64,000 bases of DNA from Coprothermobacter sp. (GTDB lineage Bacteria; Caldisericota; Caldisericia; Cryosericales; Cryosericaceae): the NCBI GenBank assembly GCA_013824685.1, contig PNOG01000010.1:41731-105730 (forward strand). The letters run 5' to 3'. The position numbers were made by a program, and so were the translations under genes. Positions within the stretch are counted from its first letter, which is position 1; each line of letters starts with the position of its first letter. Positions 33,493 to 41,428 of this stretch are shown one piece after another. The notes under the pieces are model-generated. The model was given only the letters and a program-made list of their open reading frames with translations, was not told where the DNA came from and did no database searches.

Positions 33493-33717
33493 TCAGCCGC
33501 CTCCCAGGAACGGGATGATGAAGACCGTATCTTCCTCGTGCAGTTCGGTGTCGTAGGGCATCCGCTGTCCGTTGACAAGCACGAAGCCTGCACGGTCGCG
33601 GTCGATGCCCAATGCTGCAAGCAGGCCGGCAACATCTGTTCCGGTCGGCACCTGCACATCGTGCAGGTCTCCGACCTGATCGGCGACAATGGCATGCAGT
33701 TTCAGCCTTATATGCAT
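33493..33717 (-). CDS. ThiS/MoaD-like ubiquitin-fold sulfur carrier
   Basis: The 74-residue beta-grasp protein ends VFIIPFLGGG, the exposed Gly-Gly type tail that is adenylated and thiocarboxylated in ThiS and MoaD. It should deliver sulfur for thiamine, molybdopterin/tungstopterin or another product. The tail has three glycines, not the usual two. GAGGGAG lies four bases before the ATG. It follows glnA by nine bases in the same operon. The opposite-strand AOR at 37 kb needs a pterin cofactor, so a MoaD role is the attractive reading, but no MoeB/MoaE is in the window. Confidence 0.75.
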   Translation of the reverse strand: MHIRLKLHAIVADQVGDLHDVQVPTGTDVAGLLAALGIDRDRAGFVLVNGQRMPYDTELHEEDTVFIIPFLGGG

Positions 33718-33726
33718 CCAGCTCCC

Positions 33727-35160
33727 TCAGCAGTCGTAATAGAGCTCGAATTCCTTGGGATGAGGCAGGCGGCGGAGTGCTTCTGCTTCGTTCTTCTCCT
33801 TGTAGGAGCAGAACGCTTCTACAAATGTAGGAGGGAAAACGCCGTCTCGTGTCAGGAAGTCGCTGCCACGTCTCAGGGCTGCGAACGCCTCGGAAAGCGA
33901 GGTCGGAAGCACCGGAATCCTGCGGACAGTCTTCTCGGGCAGTTTTTCAATGTCCCCGGTGTATGGACCGAGGTGAAGTACTGTCGGGTCTGTTTTGTTC
34001 TCGATGCCGTCGAGTCCGGCAAGAAGCATTGCGCTAATGGCGAGGTAGACGTTGGTTGTGGCATCCGGGGGACGGAACTCGATGCGCTTTTCTGCCGCCG
34101 TATCCGCATAGATGGGGATGCGAACCGCCGCGGTGCGGTTGCCCAGCGAGAAGAACGCCCGGATGGGGGCCTCGAAGCCTGGAACGAGCCTCTTGTAGCT
34201 TATCGTAGATGGGTTTGTGATGCCGAGAAGGGCCGACGCATTGCTGAGAATGCCGCCAATGTAGTGAACGGCGAGGGGCGAGAGGTCATAGGGTTCTCCA
34301 CCCTTCTCGTAGAAGGTGGGTTGCCCCTTCTTGGTCAGATACTGATGGAAGTGCATTCCTGTTCCGGCCTGGCCGGCAATTGGTTTGGGCATGAAAGTTG
34401 CGGTCATTCCCATCTGGCGGGCAAGGTTCTTGGCGAAGTACTTGATCTTCTGCGACGCGTCGCCCATAGCGCGCGGCGTACAAGGCATGACCTCAAGCTC
34501 GATCTGGCCGGTCTCCCCAGCCTCATGATGGTGATAGCGGATGGTTACCCCGACGTTTTCCAGCATCTGAACGAGCGTGCTTCGATAGTCGAAGAGCCGG
34601 TCAAGTGGTTGCTCTGCATGGTATCCTCGCCCGTGGCGGATCGCGTAGCCCTGGAGCTGTGAGTTGTCGAGCGATACGGTACTCCCAGTCTCTGCGCTCT
34701 CGATCGAGAAGAACGAGGTGGCTTCGGAGGACTTGAAATCCACAGTCTGGAAGACGTAGAACTCGAACTCGGGGGCAAACCAGGCCGCATCGGCATATCC
34801 TTTAGACTTCAGCAAGGCCTCAGCCTGTTCCGCGATAAACCGAGGGTCGAGAGCAAAGCGTCGATGGGTGTGGGGCTCAAGGATGTCACAGAAGACCGCG
34901 ACAGTAGGGACTTTGGCAAATGGGTCCACGAACGCCGTCGACAGGTCCAGACGCAGGAGCATGTCGCTACGCTCAACCGACGCGAATCCGGGAATACTGG
35001 AACCGTCGAATGCCACCCCCTGAGTCAGGAACCCCTCGTCAACACGGGACAGGGGAACCGTCACATGATGCAGGCCGCCGAACAGGTCCGTGAATTTCAG
35101 GTCGACCTGGGCAATCTCGCGTTCTCTCGCATAGTTCAGAAACTCCTGAAGAGTCTTCAT
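33727..35160 (-). CDS. glnA: Glutamine synthetase, type I
   Basis: The 477-residue protein carries GSI signatures: AFDGSSIPGF, FAPEFEFYVF (metal Glu), GTGMHFHQYL (ATP/metal His), a SYKRLVPGFEAP loop, and NRTAAVRIP. It makes glutamine from glutamate, NH3 and ATP in the cytoplasm as a dodecamer. The adenylylation segment NLYxLP of the GSI-beta group is not seen; GPYTGDIEKLP stands there, so regulation by feedback or partner proteins is more likely. GGAGGTAGGGG precedes the ATG. It sits between the amidohydrolase and the sulfur-carrier genes, all on the minus strand; ammonia released by the amidohydrolase could feed it. Confidence 0.94.
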   Translation of the reverse strand: MKTLQEFLNYAREREIAQVDLKFTDLFGGLHHVTVPLSRVDEGFLTQGVAFDGSSIPGFASVERSDMLLRLDLSTAFVDPFAKVPTVAVFCDILEPHTHRRFALDPRFIAEQAEALLKSKGYADAAWFAPEFEFYVFQTVDFKSSEATSFFSIESAETGSTVSLDNSQLQGYAIRHGRGYHAEQPLDRLFDYRSTLVQMLENVGVTIRYHHHEAGETGQIELEVMPCTPRAMGDASQKIKYFAKNLARQMGMTATFMPKPIAGQAGTGMHFHQYLTKKGQPTFYEKGGEPYDLSPLAVHYIGGILSNASALLGITNPSTISYKRLVPGFEAPIRAFFSLGNRTAAVRIPIYADTAAEKRIEFRPPDATTNVYLAISAMLLAGLDGIENKTDPTVLHLGPYTGDIEKLPEKTVRRIPVLPTSLSEAFAALRRGSDFLTRDGVFPPTFVEAFCSYKEKNEAEALRRLPHPKEFELYYDC

Positions 35161-35210
35161 GCCCCTACCTCCAGATGAACTGCCGGCTGGACTTCGTCTG
35201 CGGCGTCGTA

Positions 35211-36572
35211 CTACCGCGCCATGAGGTGCGCTGCTATCGTATTCTGTCTGGCCACCAGAGCCCGGACGTCAATGCTCGTGAACTGGCCGTTCTCGATGAG
35301 AACCTTGCCGTTGACCATGTTGAGACTGACCTGCTTGGCGTCACACATGACCGGTGCTGTGAAGGGGTCGTGCAGGCCGCCGGCGAACTCGAGCGTGTCG
35401 AGATCCCACATGATCAGATCGGCCGCTTTCCCGACCTCGATGCTGCCGATGTCCGAGTCCATGCGCAAGACGTGGGCGCCGCCCATGCTGGCCATGGCCA
35501 GAGCCTCGCGCGATGTCAGTGCGTCGGCTCCGTATTTCACGCGCTGGAGCAGTGTCGCCAGGCGCACCTCACCGATGAACGAATTGGTGTCGTTGCTGGC
35601 ACTGCCGTCAACGCCGATGCCGATGCGCATGTTTGTCTGCTTCATGACAGTCACGGGAGCGATGCCGGAGCCGAGGCGCATGTTGCTGGCCGGGCAATGG
35701 GCCATGCCGCACTCGTGCTCGGACAGCTTGCGGATGTCGGCATCGGACGCCCAGACGATATGGGCAAACCAGGAGCGAGGCGTGAGCCAGTTGACCTCCT
35801 CCATGTAGTCGATTGGACGGAAACCAAACGTCTGCAGACAGAATTCTTCTTCATCCTGCGTTTCGGCTAGATGAGTATGGATGAGCACATCCTCTCTCTC
35901 TGCCAGAGCCGCCGTCTGCTTCATCAGGTTCGTGGTGACCGAGAACGGGGAGCACGGGGCAAGAGCTATGCGGGTCATCGCATACCGACCGCGGTCGTGG
36001 TACTGGTGGATGACGCGTTCGGACTCCACCAGAATCTCCTCATCCGTCTGTACCATACTGTCCGGAGGGAGTCCCCCATCCTTCTTGCTCAGCGACATAC
36101 TGCCGCGCGTGGGATGAAACCGCACGCCGACGTCGCGAGCTGCGCGTATCTCAGCGTCGATGATCGCATTGTTGCCGTATGGATACAGATAGAGATGGTC
36201 GGTAGTCGTCGTTACACCAGTCTTCAGCATCTCACAGATGCCAACCTGAGCACTTGTGTAGACGGCCTCCTCGTCGATGTACTTCCAGTGTTCATAGAGG
36301 AACGTCAGCCAGTCGAACAGCTTGGCATGTTCGACTTGGGGAACGTTCCGAAATAACGTCTGGTAGAGGTGATGGTGGGTGTTGACGAAACCCGGCATCA
36401 TCAGCATGTGTGTACCCGAGATGACGCGGTCCGCAGGGCTATTGAGGACTGGTGCCCCAGTGCCAATGGCCGTGATGACGTTGTCGTCGACAACAACATA
36501 TGCATCCCTGAGTTCCTGCCGAAGTACATTGCCTGTCATCAGGAAAGCGATGTCTGCAATAAGTGTTCGCAT
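35211..36572 (-). CDS. AtzB / 8-oxoguanine deaminase-type amidohydrolase
   Basis: The 453-residue TIM-barrel metal hydrolase has VNTHHHLYQTLFRN (metal His), DWLTFLYEHWKYIDEEAVY, HTHLAETQDEE, and GVDGSASND. This pattern is shared by 8-oxoguanine deaminases and the hydroxyatrazine hydrolase AtzB within the ATZ/TRZ group. It most likely deaminates an oxidised purine or a related aromatic amine; 8-oxoguanine is the best guess. GGAGG lies six bases before the ATG at 36572; an earlier in-frame ATG lacks it. It is upstream of glnA, 50 bases away, on the same strand. Confidence 0.82.
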   Translation of the reverse strand: MRTLIADIAFLMTGNVLRQELRDAYVVVDDNVITAIGTGAPVLNSPADRVISGTHMLMMPGFVNTHHHLYQTLFRNVPQVEHAKLFDWLTFLYEHWKYIDEEAVYTSAQVGICEMLKTGVTTTTDHLYLYPYGNNAIIDAEIRAARDVGVRFHPTRGSMSLSKKDGGLPPDSMVQTDEEILVESERVIHQYHDRGRYAMTRIALAPCSPFSVTTNLMKQTAALAEREDVLIHTHLAETQDEEEFCLQTFGFRPIDYMEEVNWLTPRSWFAHIVWASDADIRKLSEHECGMAHCPASNMRLGSGIAPVTVMKQTNMRIGIGVDGSASNDTNSFIGEVRLATLLQRVKYGADALTSREALAMASMGGAHVLRMDSDIGSIEVGKAADLIMWDLDTLEFAGGLHDPFTAPVMCDAKQVSLNMVNGKVLIENGQFTSIDVRALVARQNTIAAHLMAR

Positions 36573-36663
36573 GAGCAACCTCCGCTCGTTCCTTCCCATT
36601 GTACCGCCATTGAGGCCGTAATCAACGCGTAGCCCGCTTGCTTTCATTGCTACAGCATCTTGC

Positions 36664-36669
36664 TATAAT
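36664..36669 (+). promoter_or_regulatory. -10 box for the ferredoxin-AOR operon
   Basis: TATAAT preceded by TGC, giving an extended -10 (TGCTATAAT). A weak TTTCAT sits 16 bases upstream. The leader to the ferredoxin ATG is about 33 bases. Confidence 0.6.
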
Positions 36670-36708
36670 CGAGGCGGATCACGTTGCCATGACAGAATAG
36701 GAGGTCGC

Positions 36709-37101
36709 ATGAAGCACATCGTCGTAAGGCCCGAGAGGTGCACAGGATGCCGTTTGTGTCAGCTCACGTGCTCGGCTCAAAACTTCAAGCTCAACACGCA
36801 CAAGTCTGCTCGCATTGGGATCGTGCCTCGTTTCCCGGAGGGCTATTTTGAGGTTCATCTCTGCAACCAGTGTGGCGTCTGTCAGCCTGTGTGTCCAGTT
36901 GAGGCAATTTCTGTCGATGCAAACGGGGCCTATGTGATCGACGAGTCCACGTGCATCGACTGCGGGGCATGCGTGGACAGCTGCCCACAGCAAGCGATCT
37001 TCAGGTCACCCGCAAGTCTGCATCCCTACATGTGCAATCTTTGCGGAGCCTGTGTGGCAAACTGTGCAGCGCAAGCTCTGATCTGGGAGGAAGACCAATG
37101 A
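36709..37101 (+). CDS. Polyferredoxin partner of aldehyde ferredoxin oxidoreductase
   Basis: The 130-residue protein has 16 Cys in four CxxCxxCxxxC groups: CTGCRLCQLTC, CNQCGVCQPVC, CIDCGACVDSC and CNLCGACVANC. It should carry four [4Fe-4S] clusters, like the HycB/CooF class of electron-transfer subunits. TAGGAGG lies four bases before the ATG. Its stop overlaps the AOR start (ATGA), so the two are coupled and it is the likely electron partner of the AOR. Confidence 0.92.
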   Translation: MKHIVVRPERCTGCRLCQLTCSAQNFKLNTHKSARIGIVPRFPEGYFEVHLCNQCGVCQPVCPVEAISVDANGAYVIDESTCIDCGACVDSCPQQAIFRSPASLHPYMCNLCGACVANCAAQALIWEEDQ

Positions 37102-38948
37102 TCAATGGCTATGGTGGCTCAATTCTGCGTGTCGACCTGACCACCAGGTCGGTCAGGCGAGAGCCCGTGACGCCCGAATTGGCTCACGATTGGCTCGGCG
37201 GTCGTGCATGGATCGCCAAGTATATGTACGATGAGCTTCCTGCAGGTGTGGATCCGCTCAGTCCTGCAAACAAAGTGTTTGTGGCGACGGGGCCTCTCTC
37301 GGGCACGTTGTGGCCTTCCAGTGCCAAGATCGTCTGGGGCACCAAGTCTCCGCTGACGGGAGGCTACATCGACAGCAATATGGGCGGCCTGATCATGGCG
37401 GAGCTCAAGTACGCAGGCTTGGACATGATCATTGTCGAGGGTGCCTCAGAGACCCCGGTGTACCTCTGGATCGACGACGAAAAGGTCGAGATACGTGACG
37501 CCTCCGGCTATTGGGGAAAGGGCTCCGTCGACACCGAGTACGCTCTGAAGCACGATCTCGGGGAGGACTTCCAGATTGCGACCATTGGCACTGCCGGCGA
37601 GAATCTGGTGAAGTTCGCATGCATCACACATGACGTGGGACGTCAGGCAGGCCGAGGGGGAACCGCGGCGGTCCTGGGGTCGAAGAAGCTCAAGGCGATC
37701 GCCGTGCGTGGAACAACACCAATCCCGGTCGCCAACATCGAGGGTCTGCAGAAGCACACGACCTCTGTCATCGACTACATGAAGAACAAGGCGTACTTCC
37801 CGACCTTCTCCAAATATGGCACGACGGATGTCACGGACTGGTGTGACAGCGTCGGCGTCATCCCTGTCAACAACTTCCAACATGCGCAGTATCCCAAGAA
37901 GGACCGCATCAATGGCAAGTACATGCGAGAGCAGATATATGTGCGCGACAAGGGCTGCTATGCGTGTCCTCTGGGCTGTTCCACCTACACATATTCGAAG
38001 AAGTACGATGTCTACGTCGAAGGCCCCGAGTACGAAACGATCGGCCTGATGGGCTCCAACCTCGGCATGGACAGCATTGAGGAAATCGCCGTGCTGAACG
38101 CCGATGTCGACAATCTTGGCATGGACTCTATCTCTTCTGGATCGGCGGTAGCTTTTGCCATGGAACTGTATCAACGGGGAATCCTGACAAAGGAAGATTT
38201 CGGTGGCTTGGAGATGACCTGGGGAAACGTGCATGCGGCACGCTCATTCCTGAGGCTTATCGCTTCTCGACAGGGGATCGGAGCGACGTTTGCAGAAGGA
38301 GCTCTTGCTGCTGCGCGCATCATCGGCAAGGATACCGAGAAATATGTTGTGCAGGTAAAGGGACTGGACTATTCCGCCTACGATACGCATGCTGCGCCGG
38401 CCATGATGCTCGCATACATGACCTCAGATATCGGAGCGCAGCACACGCGTGCGTGGGCCATTGTGCAGGACATCACCATGGGGCGCGGCACCACTGAAGG
38501 GAAGGGGCAGGTGGTTTATGATTTGCAGCACCTGCGTCCTCTCATGGAAGTGCTGGGCGTCTGCCGCTTCCCGTGGCTCGAGATAAAGGTCGACTGGGAA
38601 GACTACGTCACGGCCCTGAACCTGGTCACCGGACAGCACTACACGACGGAGGGGCTGTTCGCCTTCAGCGAGAAGGTGTGGAACCTGACGCGAGCGTTCT
38701 GGACCCGAGAGGTGGATGGGTTTGGACGTGCCTATGACCAACCGCCGGCCAAAATGTATGAGGAGATGCCCGATGGGCCGACCGCTGGTACCAAAGTGAC
38801 GCAGGAGATGGTGGACCAGCTCCTTGACGGGTACTACCAGGCGTATCACTGGGACCAGAACGGACTGCCGACAGCCCAGAGGCTGCGTGAGATTGGTCTG
38901 AGCTATGTCGCAGACGACTTGGTGAAGCGAGGACGTATACCGGATTGA
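37098..38948 (+). CDS. Tungsten-type aldehyde ferredoxin oxidoreductase
   Basis: The 616-residue protein matches the AOR family from end to end: GGSILRVDLTTRSV and DWLGGRAWIAKYMY at the N-terminus, ATGPLSGTLWPSSAK, and GRQAGRGGTAAVLGSKKLKA. The CYACPLGC cluster ligands lie near residue 290, with a fourth Cys in GVCRFP. It oxidises aldehydes to acids, or the reverse, with a tungsto-bispterin and one [4Fe-4S], passing electrons to ferredoxin. Strictly anaerobic lifestyles are usual for carriers. The start overlaps the polyferredoxin stop. Substrate range is not predictable. A terminator follows at 38974-39003. Confidence 0.93.
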   Translation: MINGYGGSILRVDLTTRSVRREPVTPELAHDWLGGRAWIAKYMYDELPAGVDPLSPANKVFVATGPLSGTLWPSSAKIVWGTKSPLTGGYIDSNMGGLIMAELKYAGLDMIIVEGASETPVYLWIDDEKVEIRDASGYWGKGSVDTEYALKHDLGEDFQIATIGTAGENLVKFACITHDVGRQAGRGGTAAVLGSKKLKAIAVRGTTPIPVANIEGLQKHTTSVIDYMKNKAYFPTFSKYGTTDVTDWCDSVGVIPVNNFQHAQYPKKDRINGKYMREQIYVRDKGCYACPLGCSTYTYSKKYDVYVEGPEYETIGLMGSNLGMDSIEEIAVLNADVDNLGMDSISSGSAVAFAMELYQRGILTKEDFGGLEMTWGNVHAARSFLRLIASRQGIGATFAEGALAAARIIGKDTEKYVVQVKGLDYSAYDTHAAPAMMLAYMTSDIGAQHTRAWAIVQDITMGRGTTEGKGQVVYDLQHLRPLMEVLGVCRFPWLEIKVDWEDYVTALNLVTGQHYTTEGLFAFSEKVWNLTRAFWTREVDGFGRAYDQPPAKMYEEMPDGPTAGTKVTQEMVDQLLDGYYQAYHWDQNGLPTAQRLREIGLSYVADDLVKRGRIPD

Positions 38949-38973
38949 GACCTCATGTGAGGCTGGAAGCAGG

Positions 38974-39003
38974 AACGCCCAAGCTGATGCCTGGGCGTTT
39001 TCT
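38974..39003 (+). terminator. Terminator after the AOR gene
   Basis: An eight-base-pair stem (AACGCCCA/TGGGCGTT) with a ten-base loop and a TTTTCTG tail. Confidence 0.75.
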
Positions 39004-39027
39004 GCGTTGCAGGTGCGCTTGGCTGAC

Positions 39028-39831
39028 TCAGTTGCGCGCTACGGCACCGAAGAAGATCTGCCAGGCGAGAGCGGACTTGGCGACTAGCGAGAGCAGGACG
39101 TACACCCTCTCGCCGAAGATGTAGTCACGCCACTTCCCGACCTTCCGGTACTGCAGGACCATGTTGATGGCGAAGCAGTTGAAGAAGACGAAGATGGTTC
39201 CAAGGATGTAGTAGACGAAGGTCGGGATTGTCCCCGTCGCGCTGGCGGCAGCACTGAAGAAGTACATACAGATGACGACCCAGGGAACGAGGCCGATGAT
39301 GGAACCGAAGATGAACGATGTCCAGTTAGTCCGGGCGGTCGTTTGATTATGTAGTTCCATCATGAGCCCGAACAGGTTCATTGCAGCGTTCAGACTGAAC
39401 AGCATGATGGCGCTGGAAAGGTCATACATGCCGGACAGCTCGGCGATGATGACGATCATGACGGACGAGCTCAACGCATATTCGTACCATCGGATGTAGT
39501 TGATGCCACGCCGCAGGTTTGCCTTGTACCATTCAAACACGCCGGGCAGGATGGTCACGAAGTGGGCGATTGCCGACAGCAGCAAGAACACCGCAATTGC
39601 CGGACCAAGACGGAAGGTGCCAAGGGTTGCCGGAGTAGGGACGGGCATTCCTCCTGGCCCGCCCGCCTTGAGGTAGTTCGTCGTGATGGGGACTGTCAGA
39701 CCTTTTCCCCAGCCAAAGATGATGATGAGAACTGCCTGGCCGAGGTGCAGAAGAGCCATGAGGATATTGTAGATGCGCAACCTGTTGAGGTCATACGATG
39801 AACCCTGTGATTCGTGTCTGTCTTCCGTCAC
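39028..39831 (-). CDS. Heliorhodopsin
   Basis: The 267-residue protein has seven hydrophobic segments and the conserved heliorhodopsin helices. WYEYALSSSVMIVIIAEL has the counterion Glu, here E117. FSLNAAMNLFGLMMELHN and PWVVICMYFF follow. The last helix has SLVAKSALAWQIFFG, where K252 should bind retinal. Heliorhodopsins have an inverted topology (cytoplasmic N-terminus) and are light-responsive, but their role is still debated. The start is a GTG at 39831 with GGAGG six bases upstream, giving the family's usual length. A near-consensus promoter lies at 39868-39896. No retinal-synthesis gene is in the window. Confidence 0.93.
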   Translation of the reverse strand: MTEDRHESQGSSYDLNRLRIYNILMALLHLGQAVLIIIFGWGKGLTVPITTNYLKAGGPGGMPVPTPATLGTFRLGPAIAVFLLLSAIAHFVTILPGVFEWYKANLRRGINYIRWYEYALSSSVMIVIIAELSGMYDLSSAIMLFSLNAAMNLFGLMMELHNQTTARTNWTSFIFGSIIGLVPWVVICMYFFSAAASATGTIPTFVYYILGTIFVFFNCFAINMVLQYRKVGKWRDYIFGERVYVLLSLVAKSALAWQIFFGAVARN

Positions 39832-39867
39832 TGCCTGCCTCCAAAAGTTAGAACTACTAATAATATG

Positions 39868-39896
39868 AGTATAGTGAATCACGCAATTGTTGTCAA
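39868..39896 (-). promoter_or_regulatory. Near-consensus promoter of the heliorhodopsin gene
   Basis: TTGACA (39891-39896), a 17-base spacer, then TATACT (39868-39873) on the minus strand, about 37 bases before the GTG. This is the best match to the sigma-70 consensus in the window. Confidence 0.8.
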
Positions 39897-39926
39897 GGGG
39901 GATGTGCAGGGAAGGTGCCACCGAGA

Positions 39927-40013
39927 TGGTGCCGAAGGAGGGAATTGAACCCACACGGGTGTTACCCCGGCAGATTTTGAGTCTGCTGCGTCTGCCAGTT
40001 CCGCCACTTCGGC
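39927..40013 (-). tRNA. tRNA-Leu (anticodon CAA)
   Basis: The minus strand folds as a class II tRNA. The acceptor stem is GCCGAAG/CTTCGGC. The anticodon stem is GCAGA/TCTGC around CTCAAAA. It has a long variable arm, a GGTTCAATTCC T-arm, and encoded CCA. Anticodon CAA reads UUG. Confidence 0.94.
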
Positions 40014-40120
40014 ACGTGCCTATTATACGTGCGGGCCGAGAGCTGTCAAACTGGCGCTCACACGTCGGCAGGCTGGCATCGGCTCCTATGCAGAGTGGCC
40101 CAGATTTGTATAATGGCTGC

Positions 40121-40681
40121 ATGGATGACATGCCGAAGCTCGCACAGACTATCGACGAGGTCGTGGCTGGGCGGACCGAGCTGTACGAGACCATCGTGCG
40201 CTACTACGAGGGATTCGTATTCTCGGTGGCCGTTCGGGTGACCTTCGACCGCGATCTGGCCTATGACGTGACGCAGGAGGCCTTCCTGAAGTTGTATGGA
40301 AGTCTCTCCAAGTTCCGGGGACAGTCCCGGCTGTCGTCGTACCTTTATCGCATTGCCACCAATGCCGGCATCGACGCTGCGCGCAAGCGGTCCCAGCACC
40401 CTGTGAGTTCCGGCAACGCTCAAGCCGACCTGCTGACGGTCGAGGCGCCGCAGACTGCCAGCGATGGTCCAGATGTGGAAGAGGTCAAGTCCGCTCTTCG
40501 AGCCGCCCTGCAGAAGGTCGATCCTGTGTTCAGAGCGGCTTTTGCCCTCGTCGACCTGGACGGCCTGAGCTATGAAGAAGCCGCTGTCCGGCTCGGAGTA
40601 CCCGTAGGGACTGTCAAGAGCAGAATCTTTCGTGCCCGCGGTGAACTGCGTAAACTCCTTTCGGGAACCTTGGGACGTTGA
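40121..40681 (+). CDS. ECF-type RNA polymerase sigma factor
   Basis: The 186-residue protein has sigma region 2 (YYEGFVFSVAVRVTFDRDLA, then YDVTQEAFLKLYGSLSKF) and region 4 (FALVDLDGLSYEEAAVRLGV with PVGTVKSRIFRARGEL). Sigma region 3 is absent, as in extracytoplasmic-function sigmas. It directs RNA polymerase to a small regulon, probably envelope-related. The ATG at 40121 lies only six bases after TATAAT (40109-40114) and has no SD, so the mRNA is probably leaderless. ATG at 40130 is an alternative. The next gene encodes a membrane-anchored protein, a likely anti-sigma factor. Confidence 0.92.
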   Translation: MDDMPKLAQTIDEVVAGRTELYETIVRYYEGFVFSVAVRVTFDRDLAYDVTQEAFLKLYGSLSKFRGQSRLSSYLYRIATNAGIDAARKRSQHPVSSGNAQADLLTVEAPQTASDGPDVEEVKSALRAALQKVDPVFRAAFALVDLDGLSYEEAAVRLGVPVGTVKSRIFRARGELRKLLSGTLGR

Positions 40682-40704
40682 GCGCGTCTTATGAATGGTG
40701 ACAA

Positions 40705-41385
40705 GTGATGACACATGACATGAGAAAGGACAACGAGATCATGGGCGACAACGAACAGCCTCTTGAGCTGTCGGCGGAATTGCGCGGCGAAGTATCGGTG
40801 CTGTTTGCGCCGATGGATCGCTCACTGGCAAGTTCCGTGACTGCCGTCATCGGCTCGCGCCGCTCGCGCCGCCGCTTGCTTCAGGGCCTGTGGCTCGGAT
40901 TCTCACCCGTCATGGCGGTCGCCATCGTAGTTGTGCTGTACGTTGGTGGTGCCGTCTTGCCGCGCAGGCTGCCGCTTGCGACATCCAAGGGAGCATTCAT
41001 GCCTCCGAACACGGAGATTCGTGCTCAGGACACCCCACCCAATGAGCTTGTCGGCTCTGACAACATCAAGACTCTTGCCACTGCGTGCCGGGTGCCGTCC
41101 TTTCGCGTCGTCCTTGAGGGCAATGTCGCGCGCAGACAGCTCCTGGCAACGTGGCTGAGAGCCAGGCATGCTGACATTGCTCTTGAACTCGACGCTGCTG
41201 TCCAAGGACGCGAGGTCGCCTTGACGCTGGAGCCCGATGAGGTCCGGGGATTCGTCGCTCTAATGGCGCTTCATGGGTTCAGCGGACAGGAGCCCTCAGG
41301 TCTTCGTACGGTCGCGGGATTCTCACCCGAGTTCTGGACAACCAGCCTGGGCGCCCCATCGTTGTTCATCTGCATCATTCCATGA
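40705..41385 (+). CDS. Membrane-anchored putative anti-sigma protein
   Basis: The 226-residue protein has a cytoplasmic N-terminal 65 residues and one membrane helix (LWLGFSPVMAVAIVVVLYVG, about residues 62-81). An external C-terminal domain of about 140 residues has no recognised family. Position directly after an ECF sigma gene and single-pass topology suggest an anti-sigma factor. The zinc-binding HxxxCxxC of the common anti-sigma domain is absent. The start is unclear: GTG 40705, ATG 40708, ATG 40720 and ATG 40741 are all in frame, and none has a strong SD. Confidence 0.55.
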   Translation: MMTHDMRKDNEIMGDNEQPLELSAELRGEVSVLFAPMDRSLASSVTAVIGSRRSRRRLLQGLWLGFSPVMAVAIVVVLYVGGAVLPRRLPLATSKGAFMPPNTEIRAQDTPPNELVGSDNIKTLATACRVPSFRVVLEGNVARRQLLATWLRARHADIALELDAAVQGREVALTLEPDEVRGFVALMALHGFSGQEPSGLRTVAGFSPEFWTTSLGAPSLFICIIP

Positions 41386-41428
41386 ACACTTGGCGCTCAT
41401 GCGCCCATTCGGCAATAGGGAGGCACCT

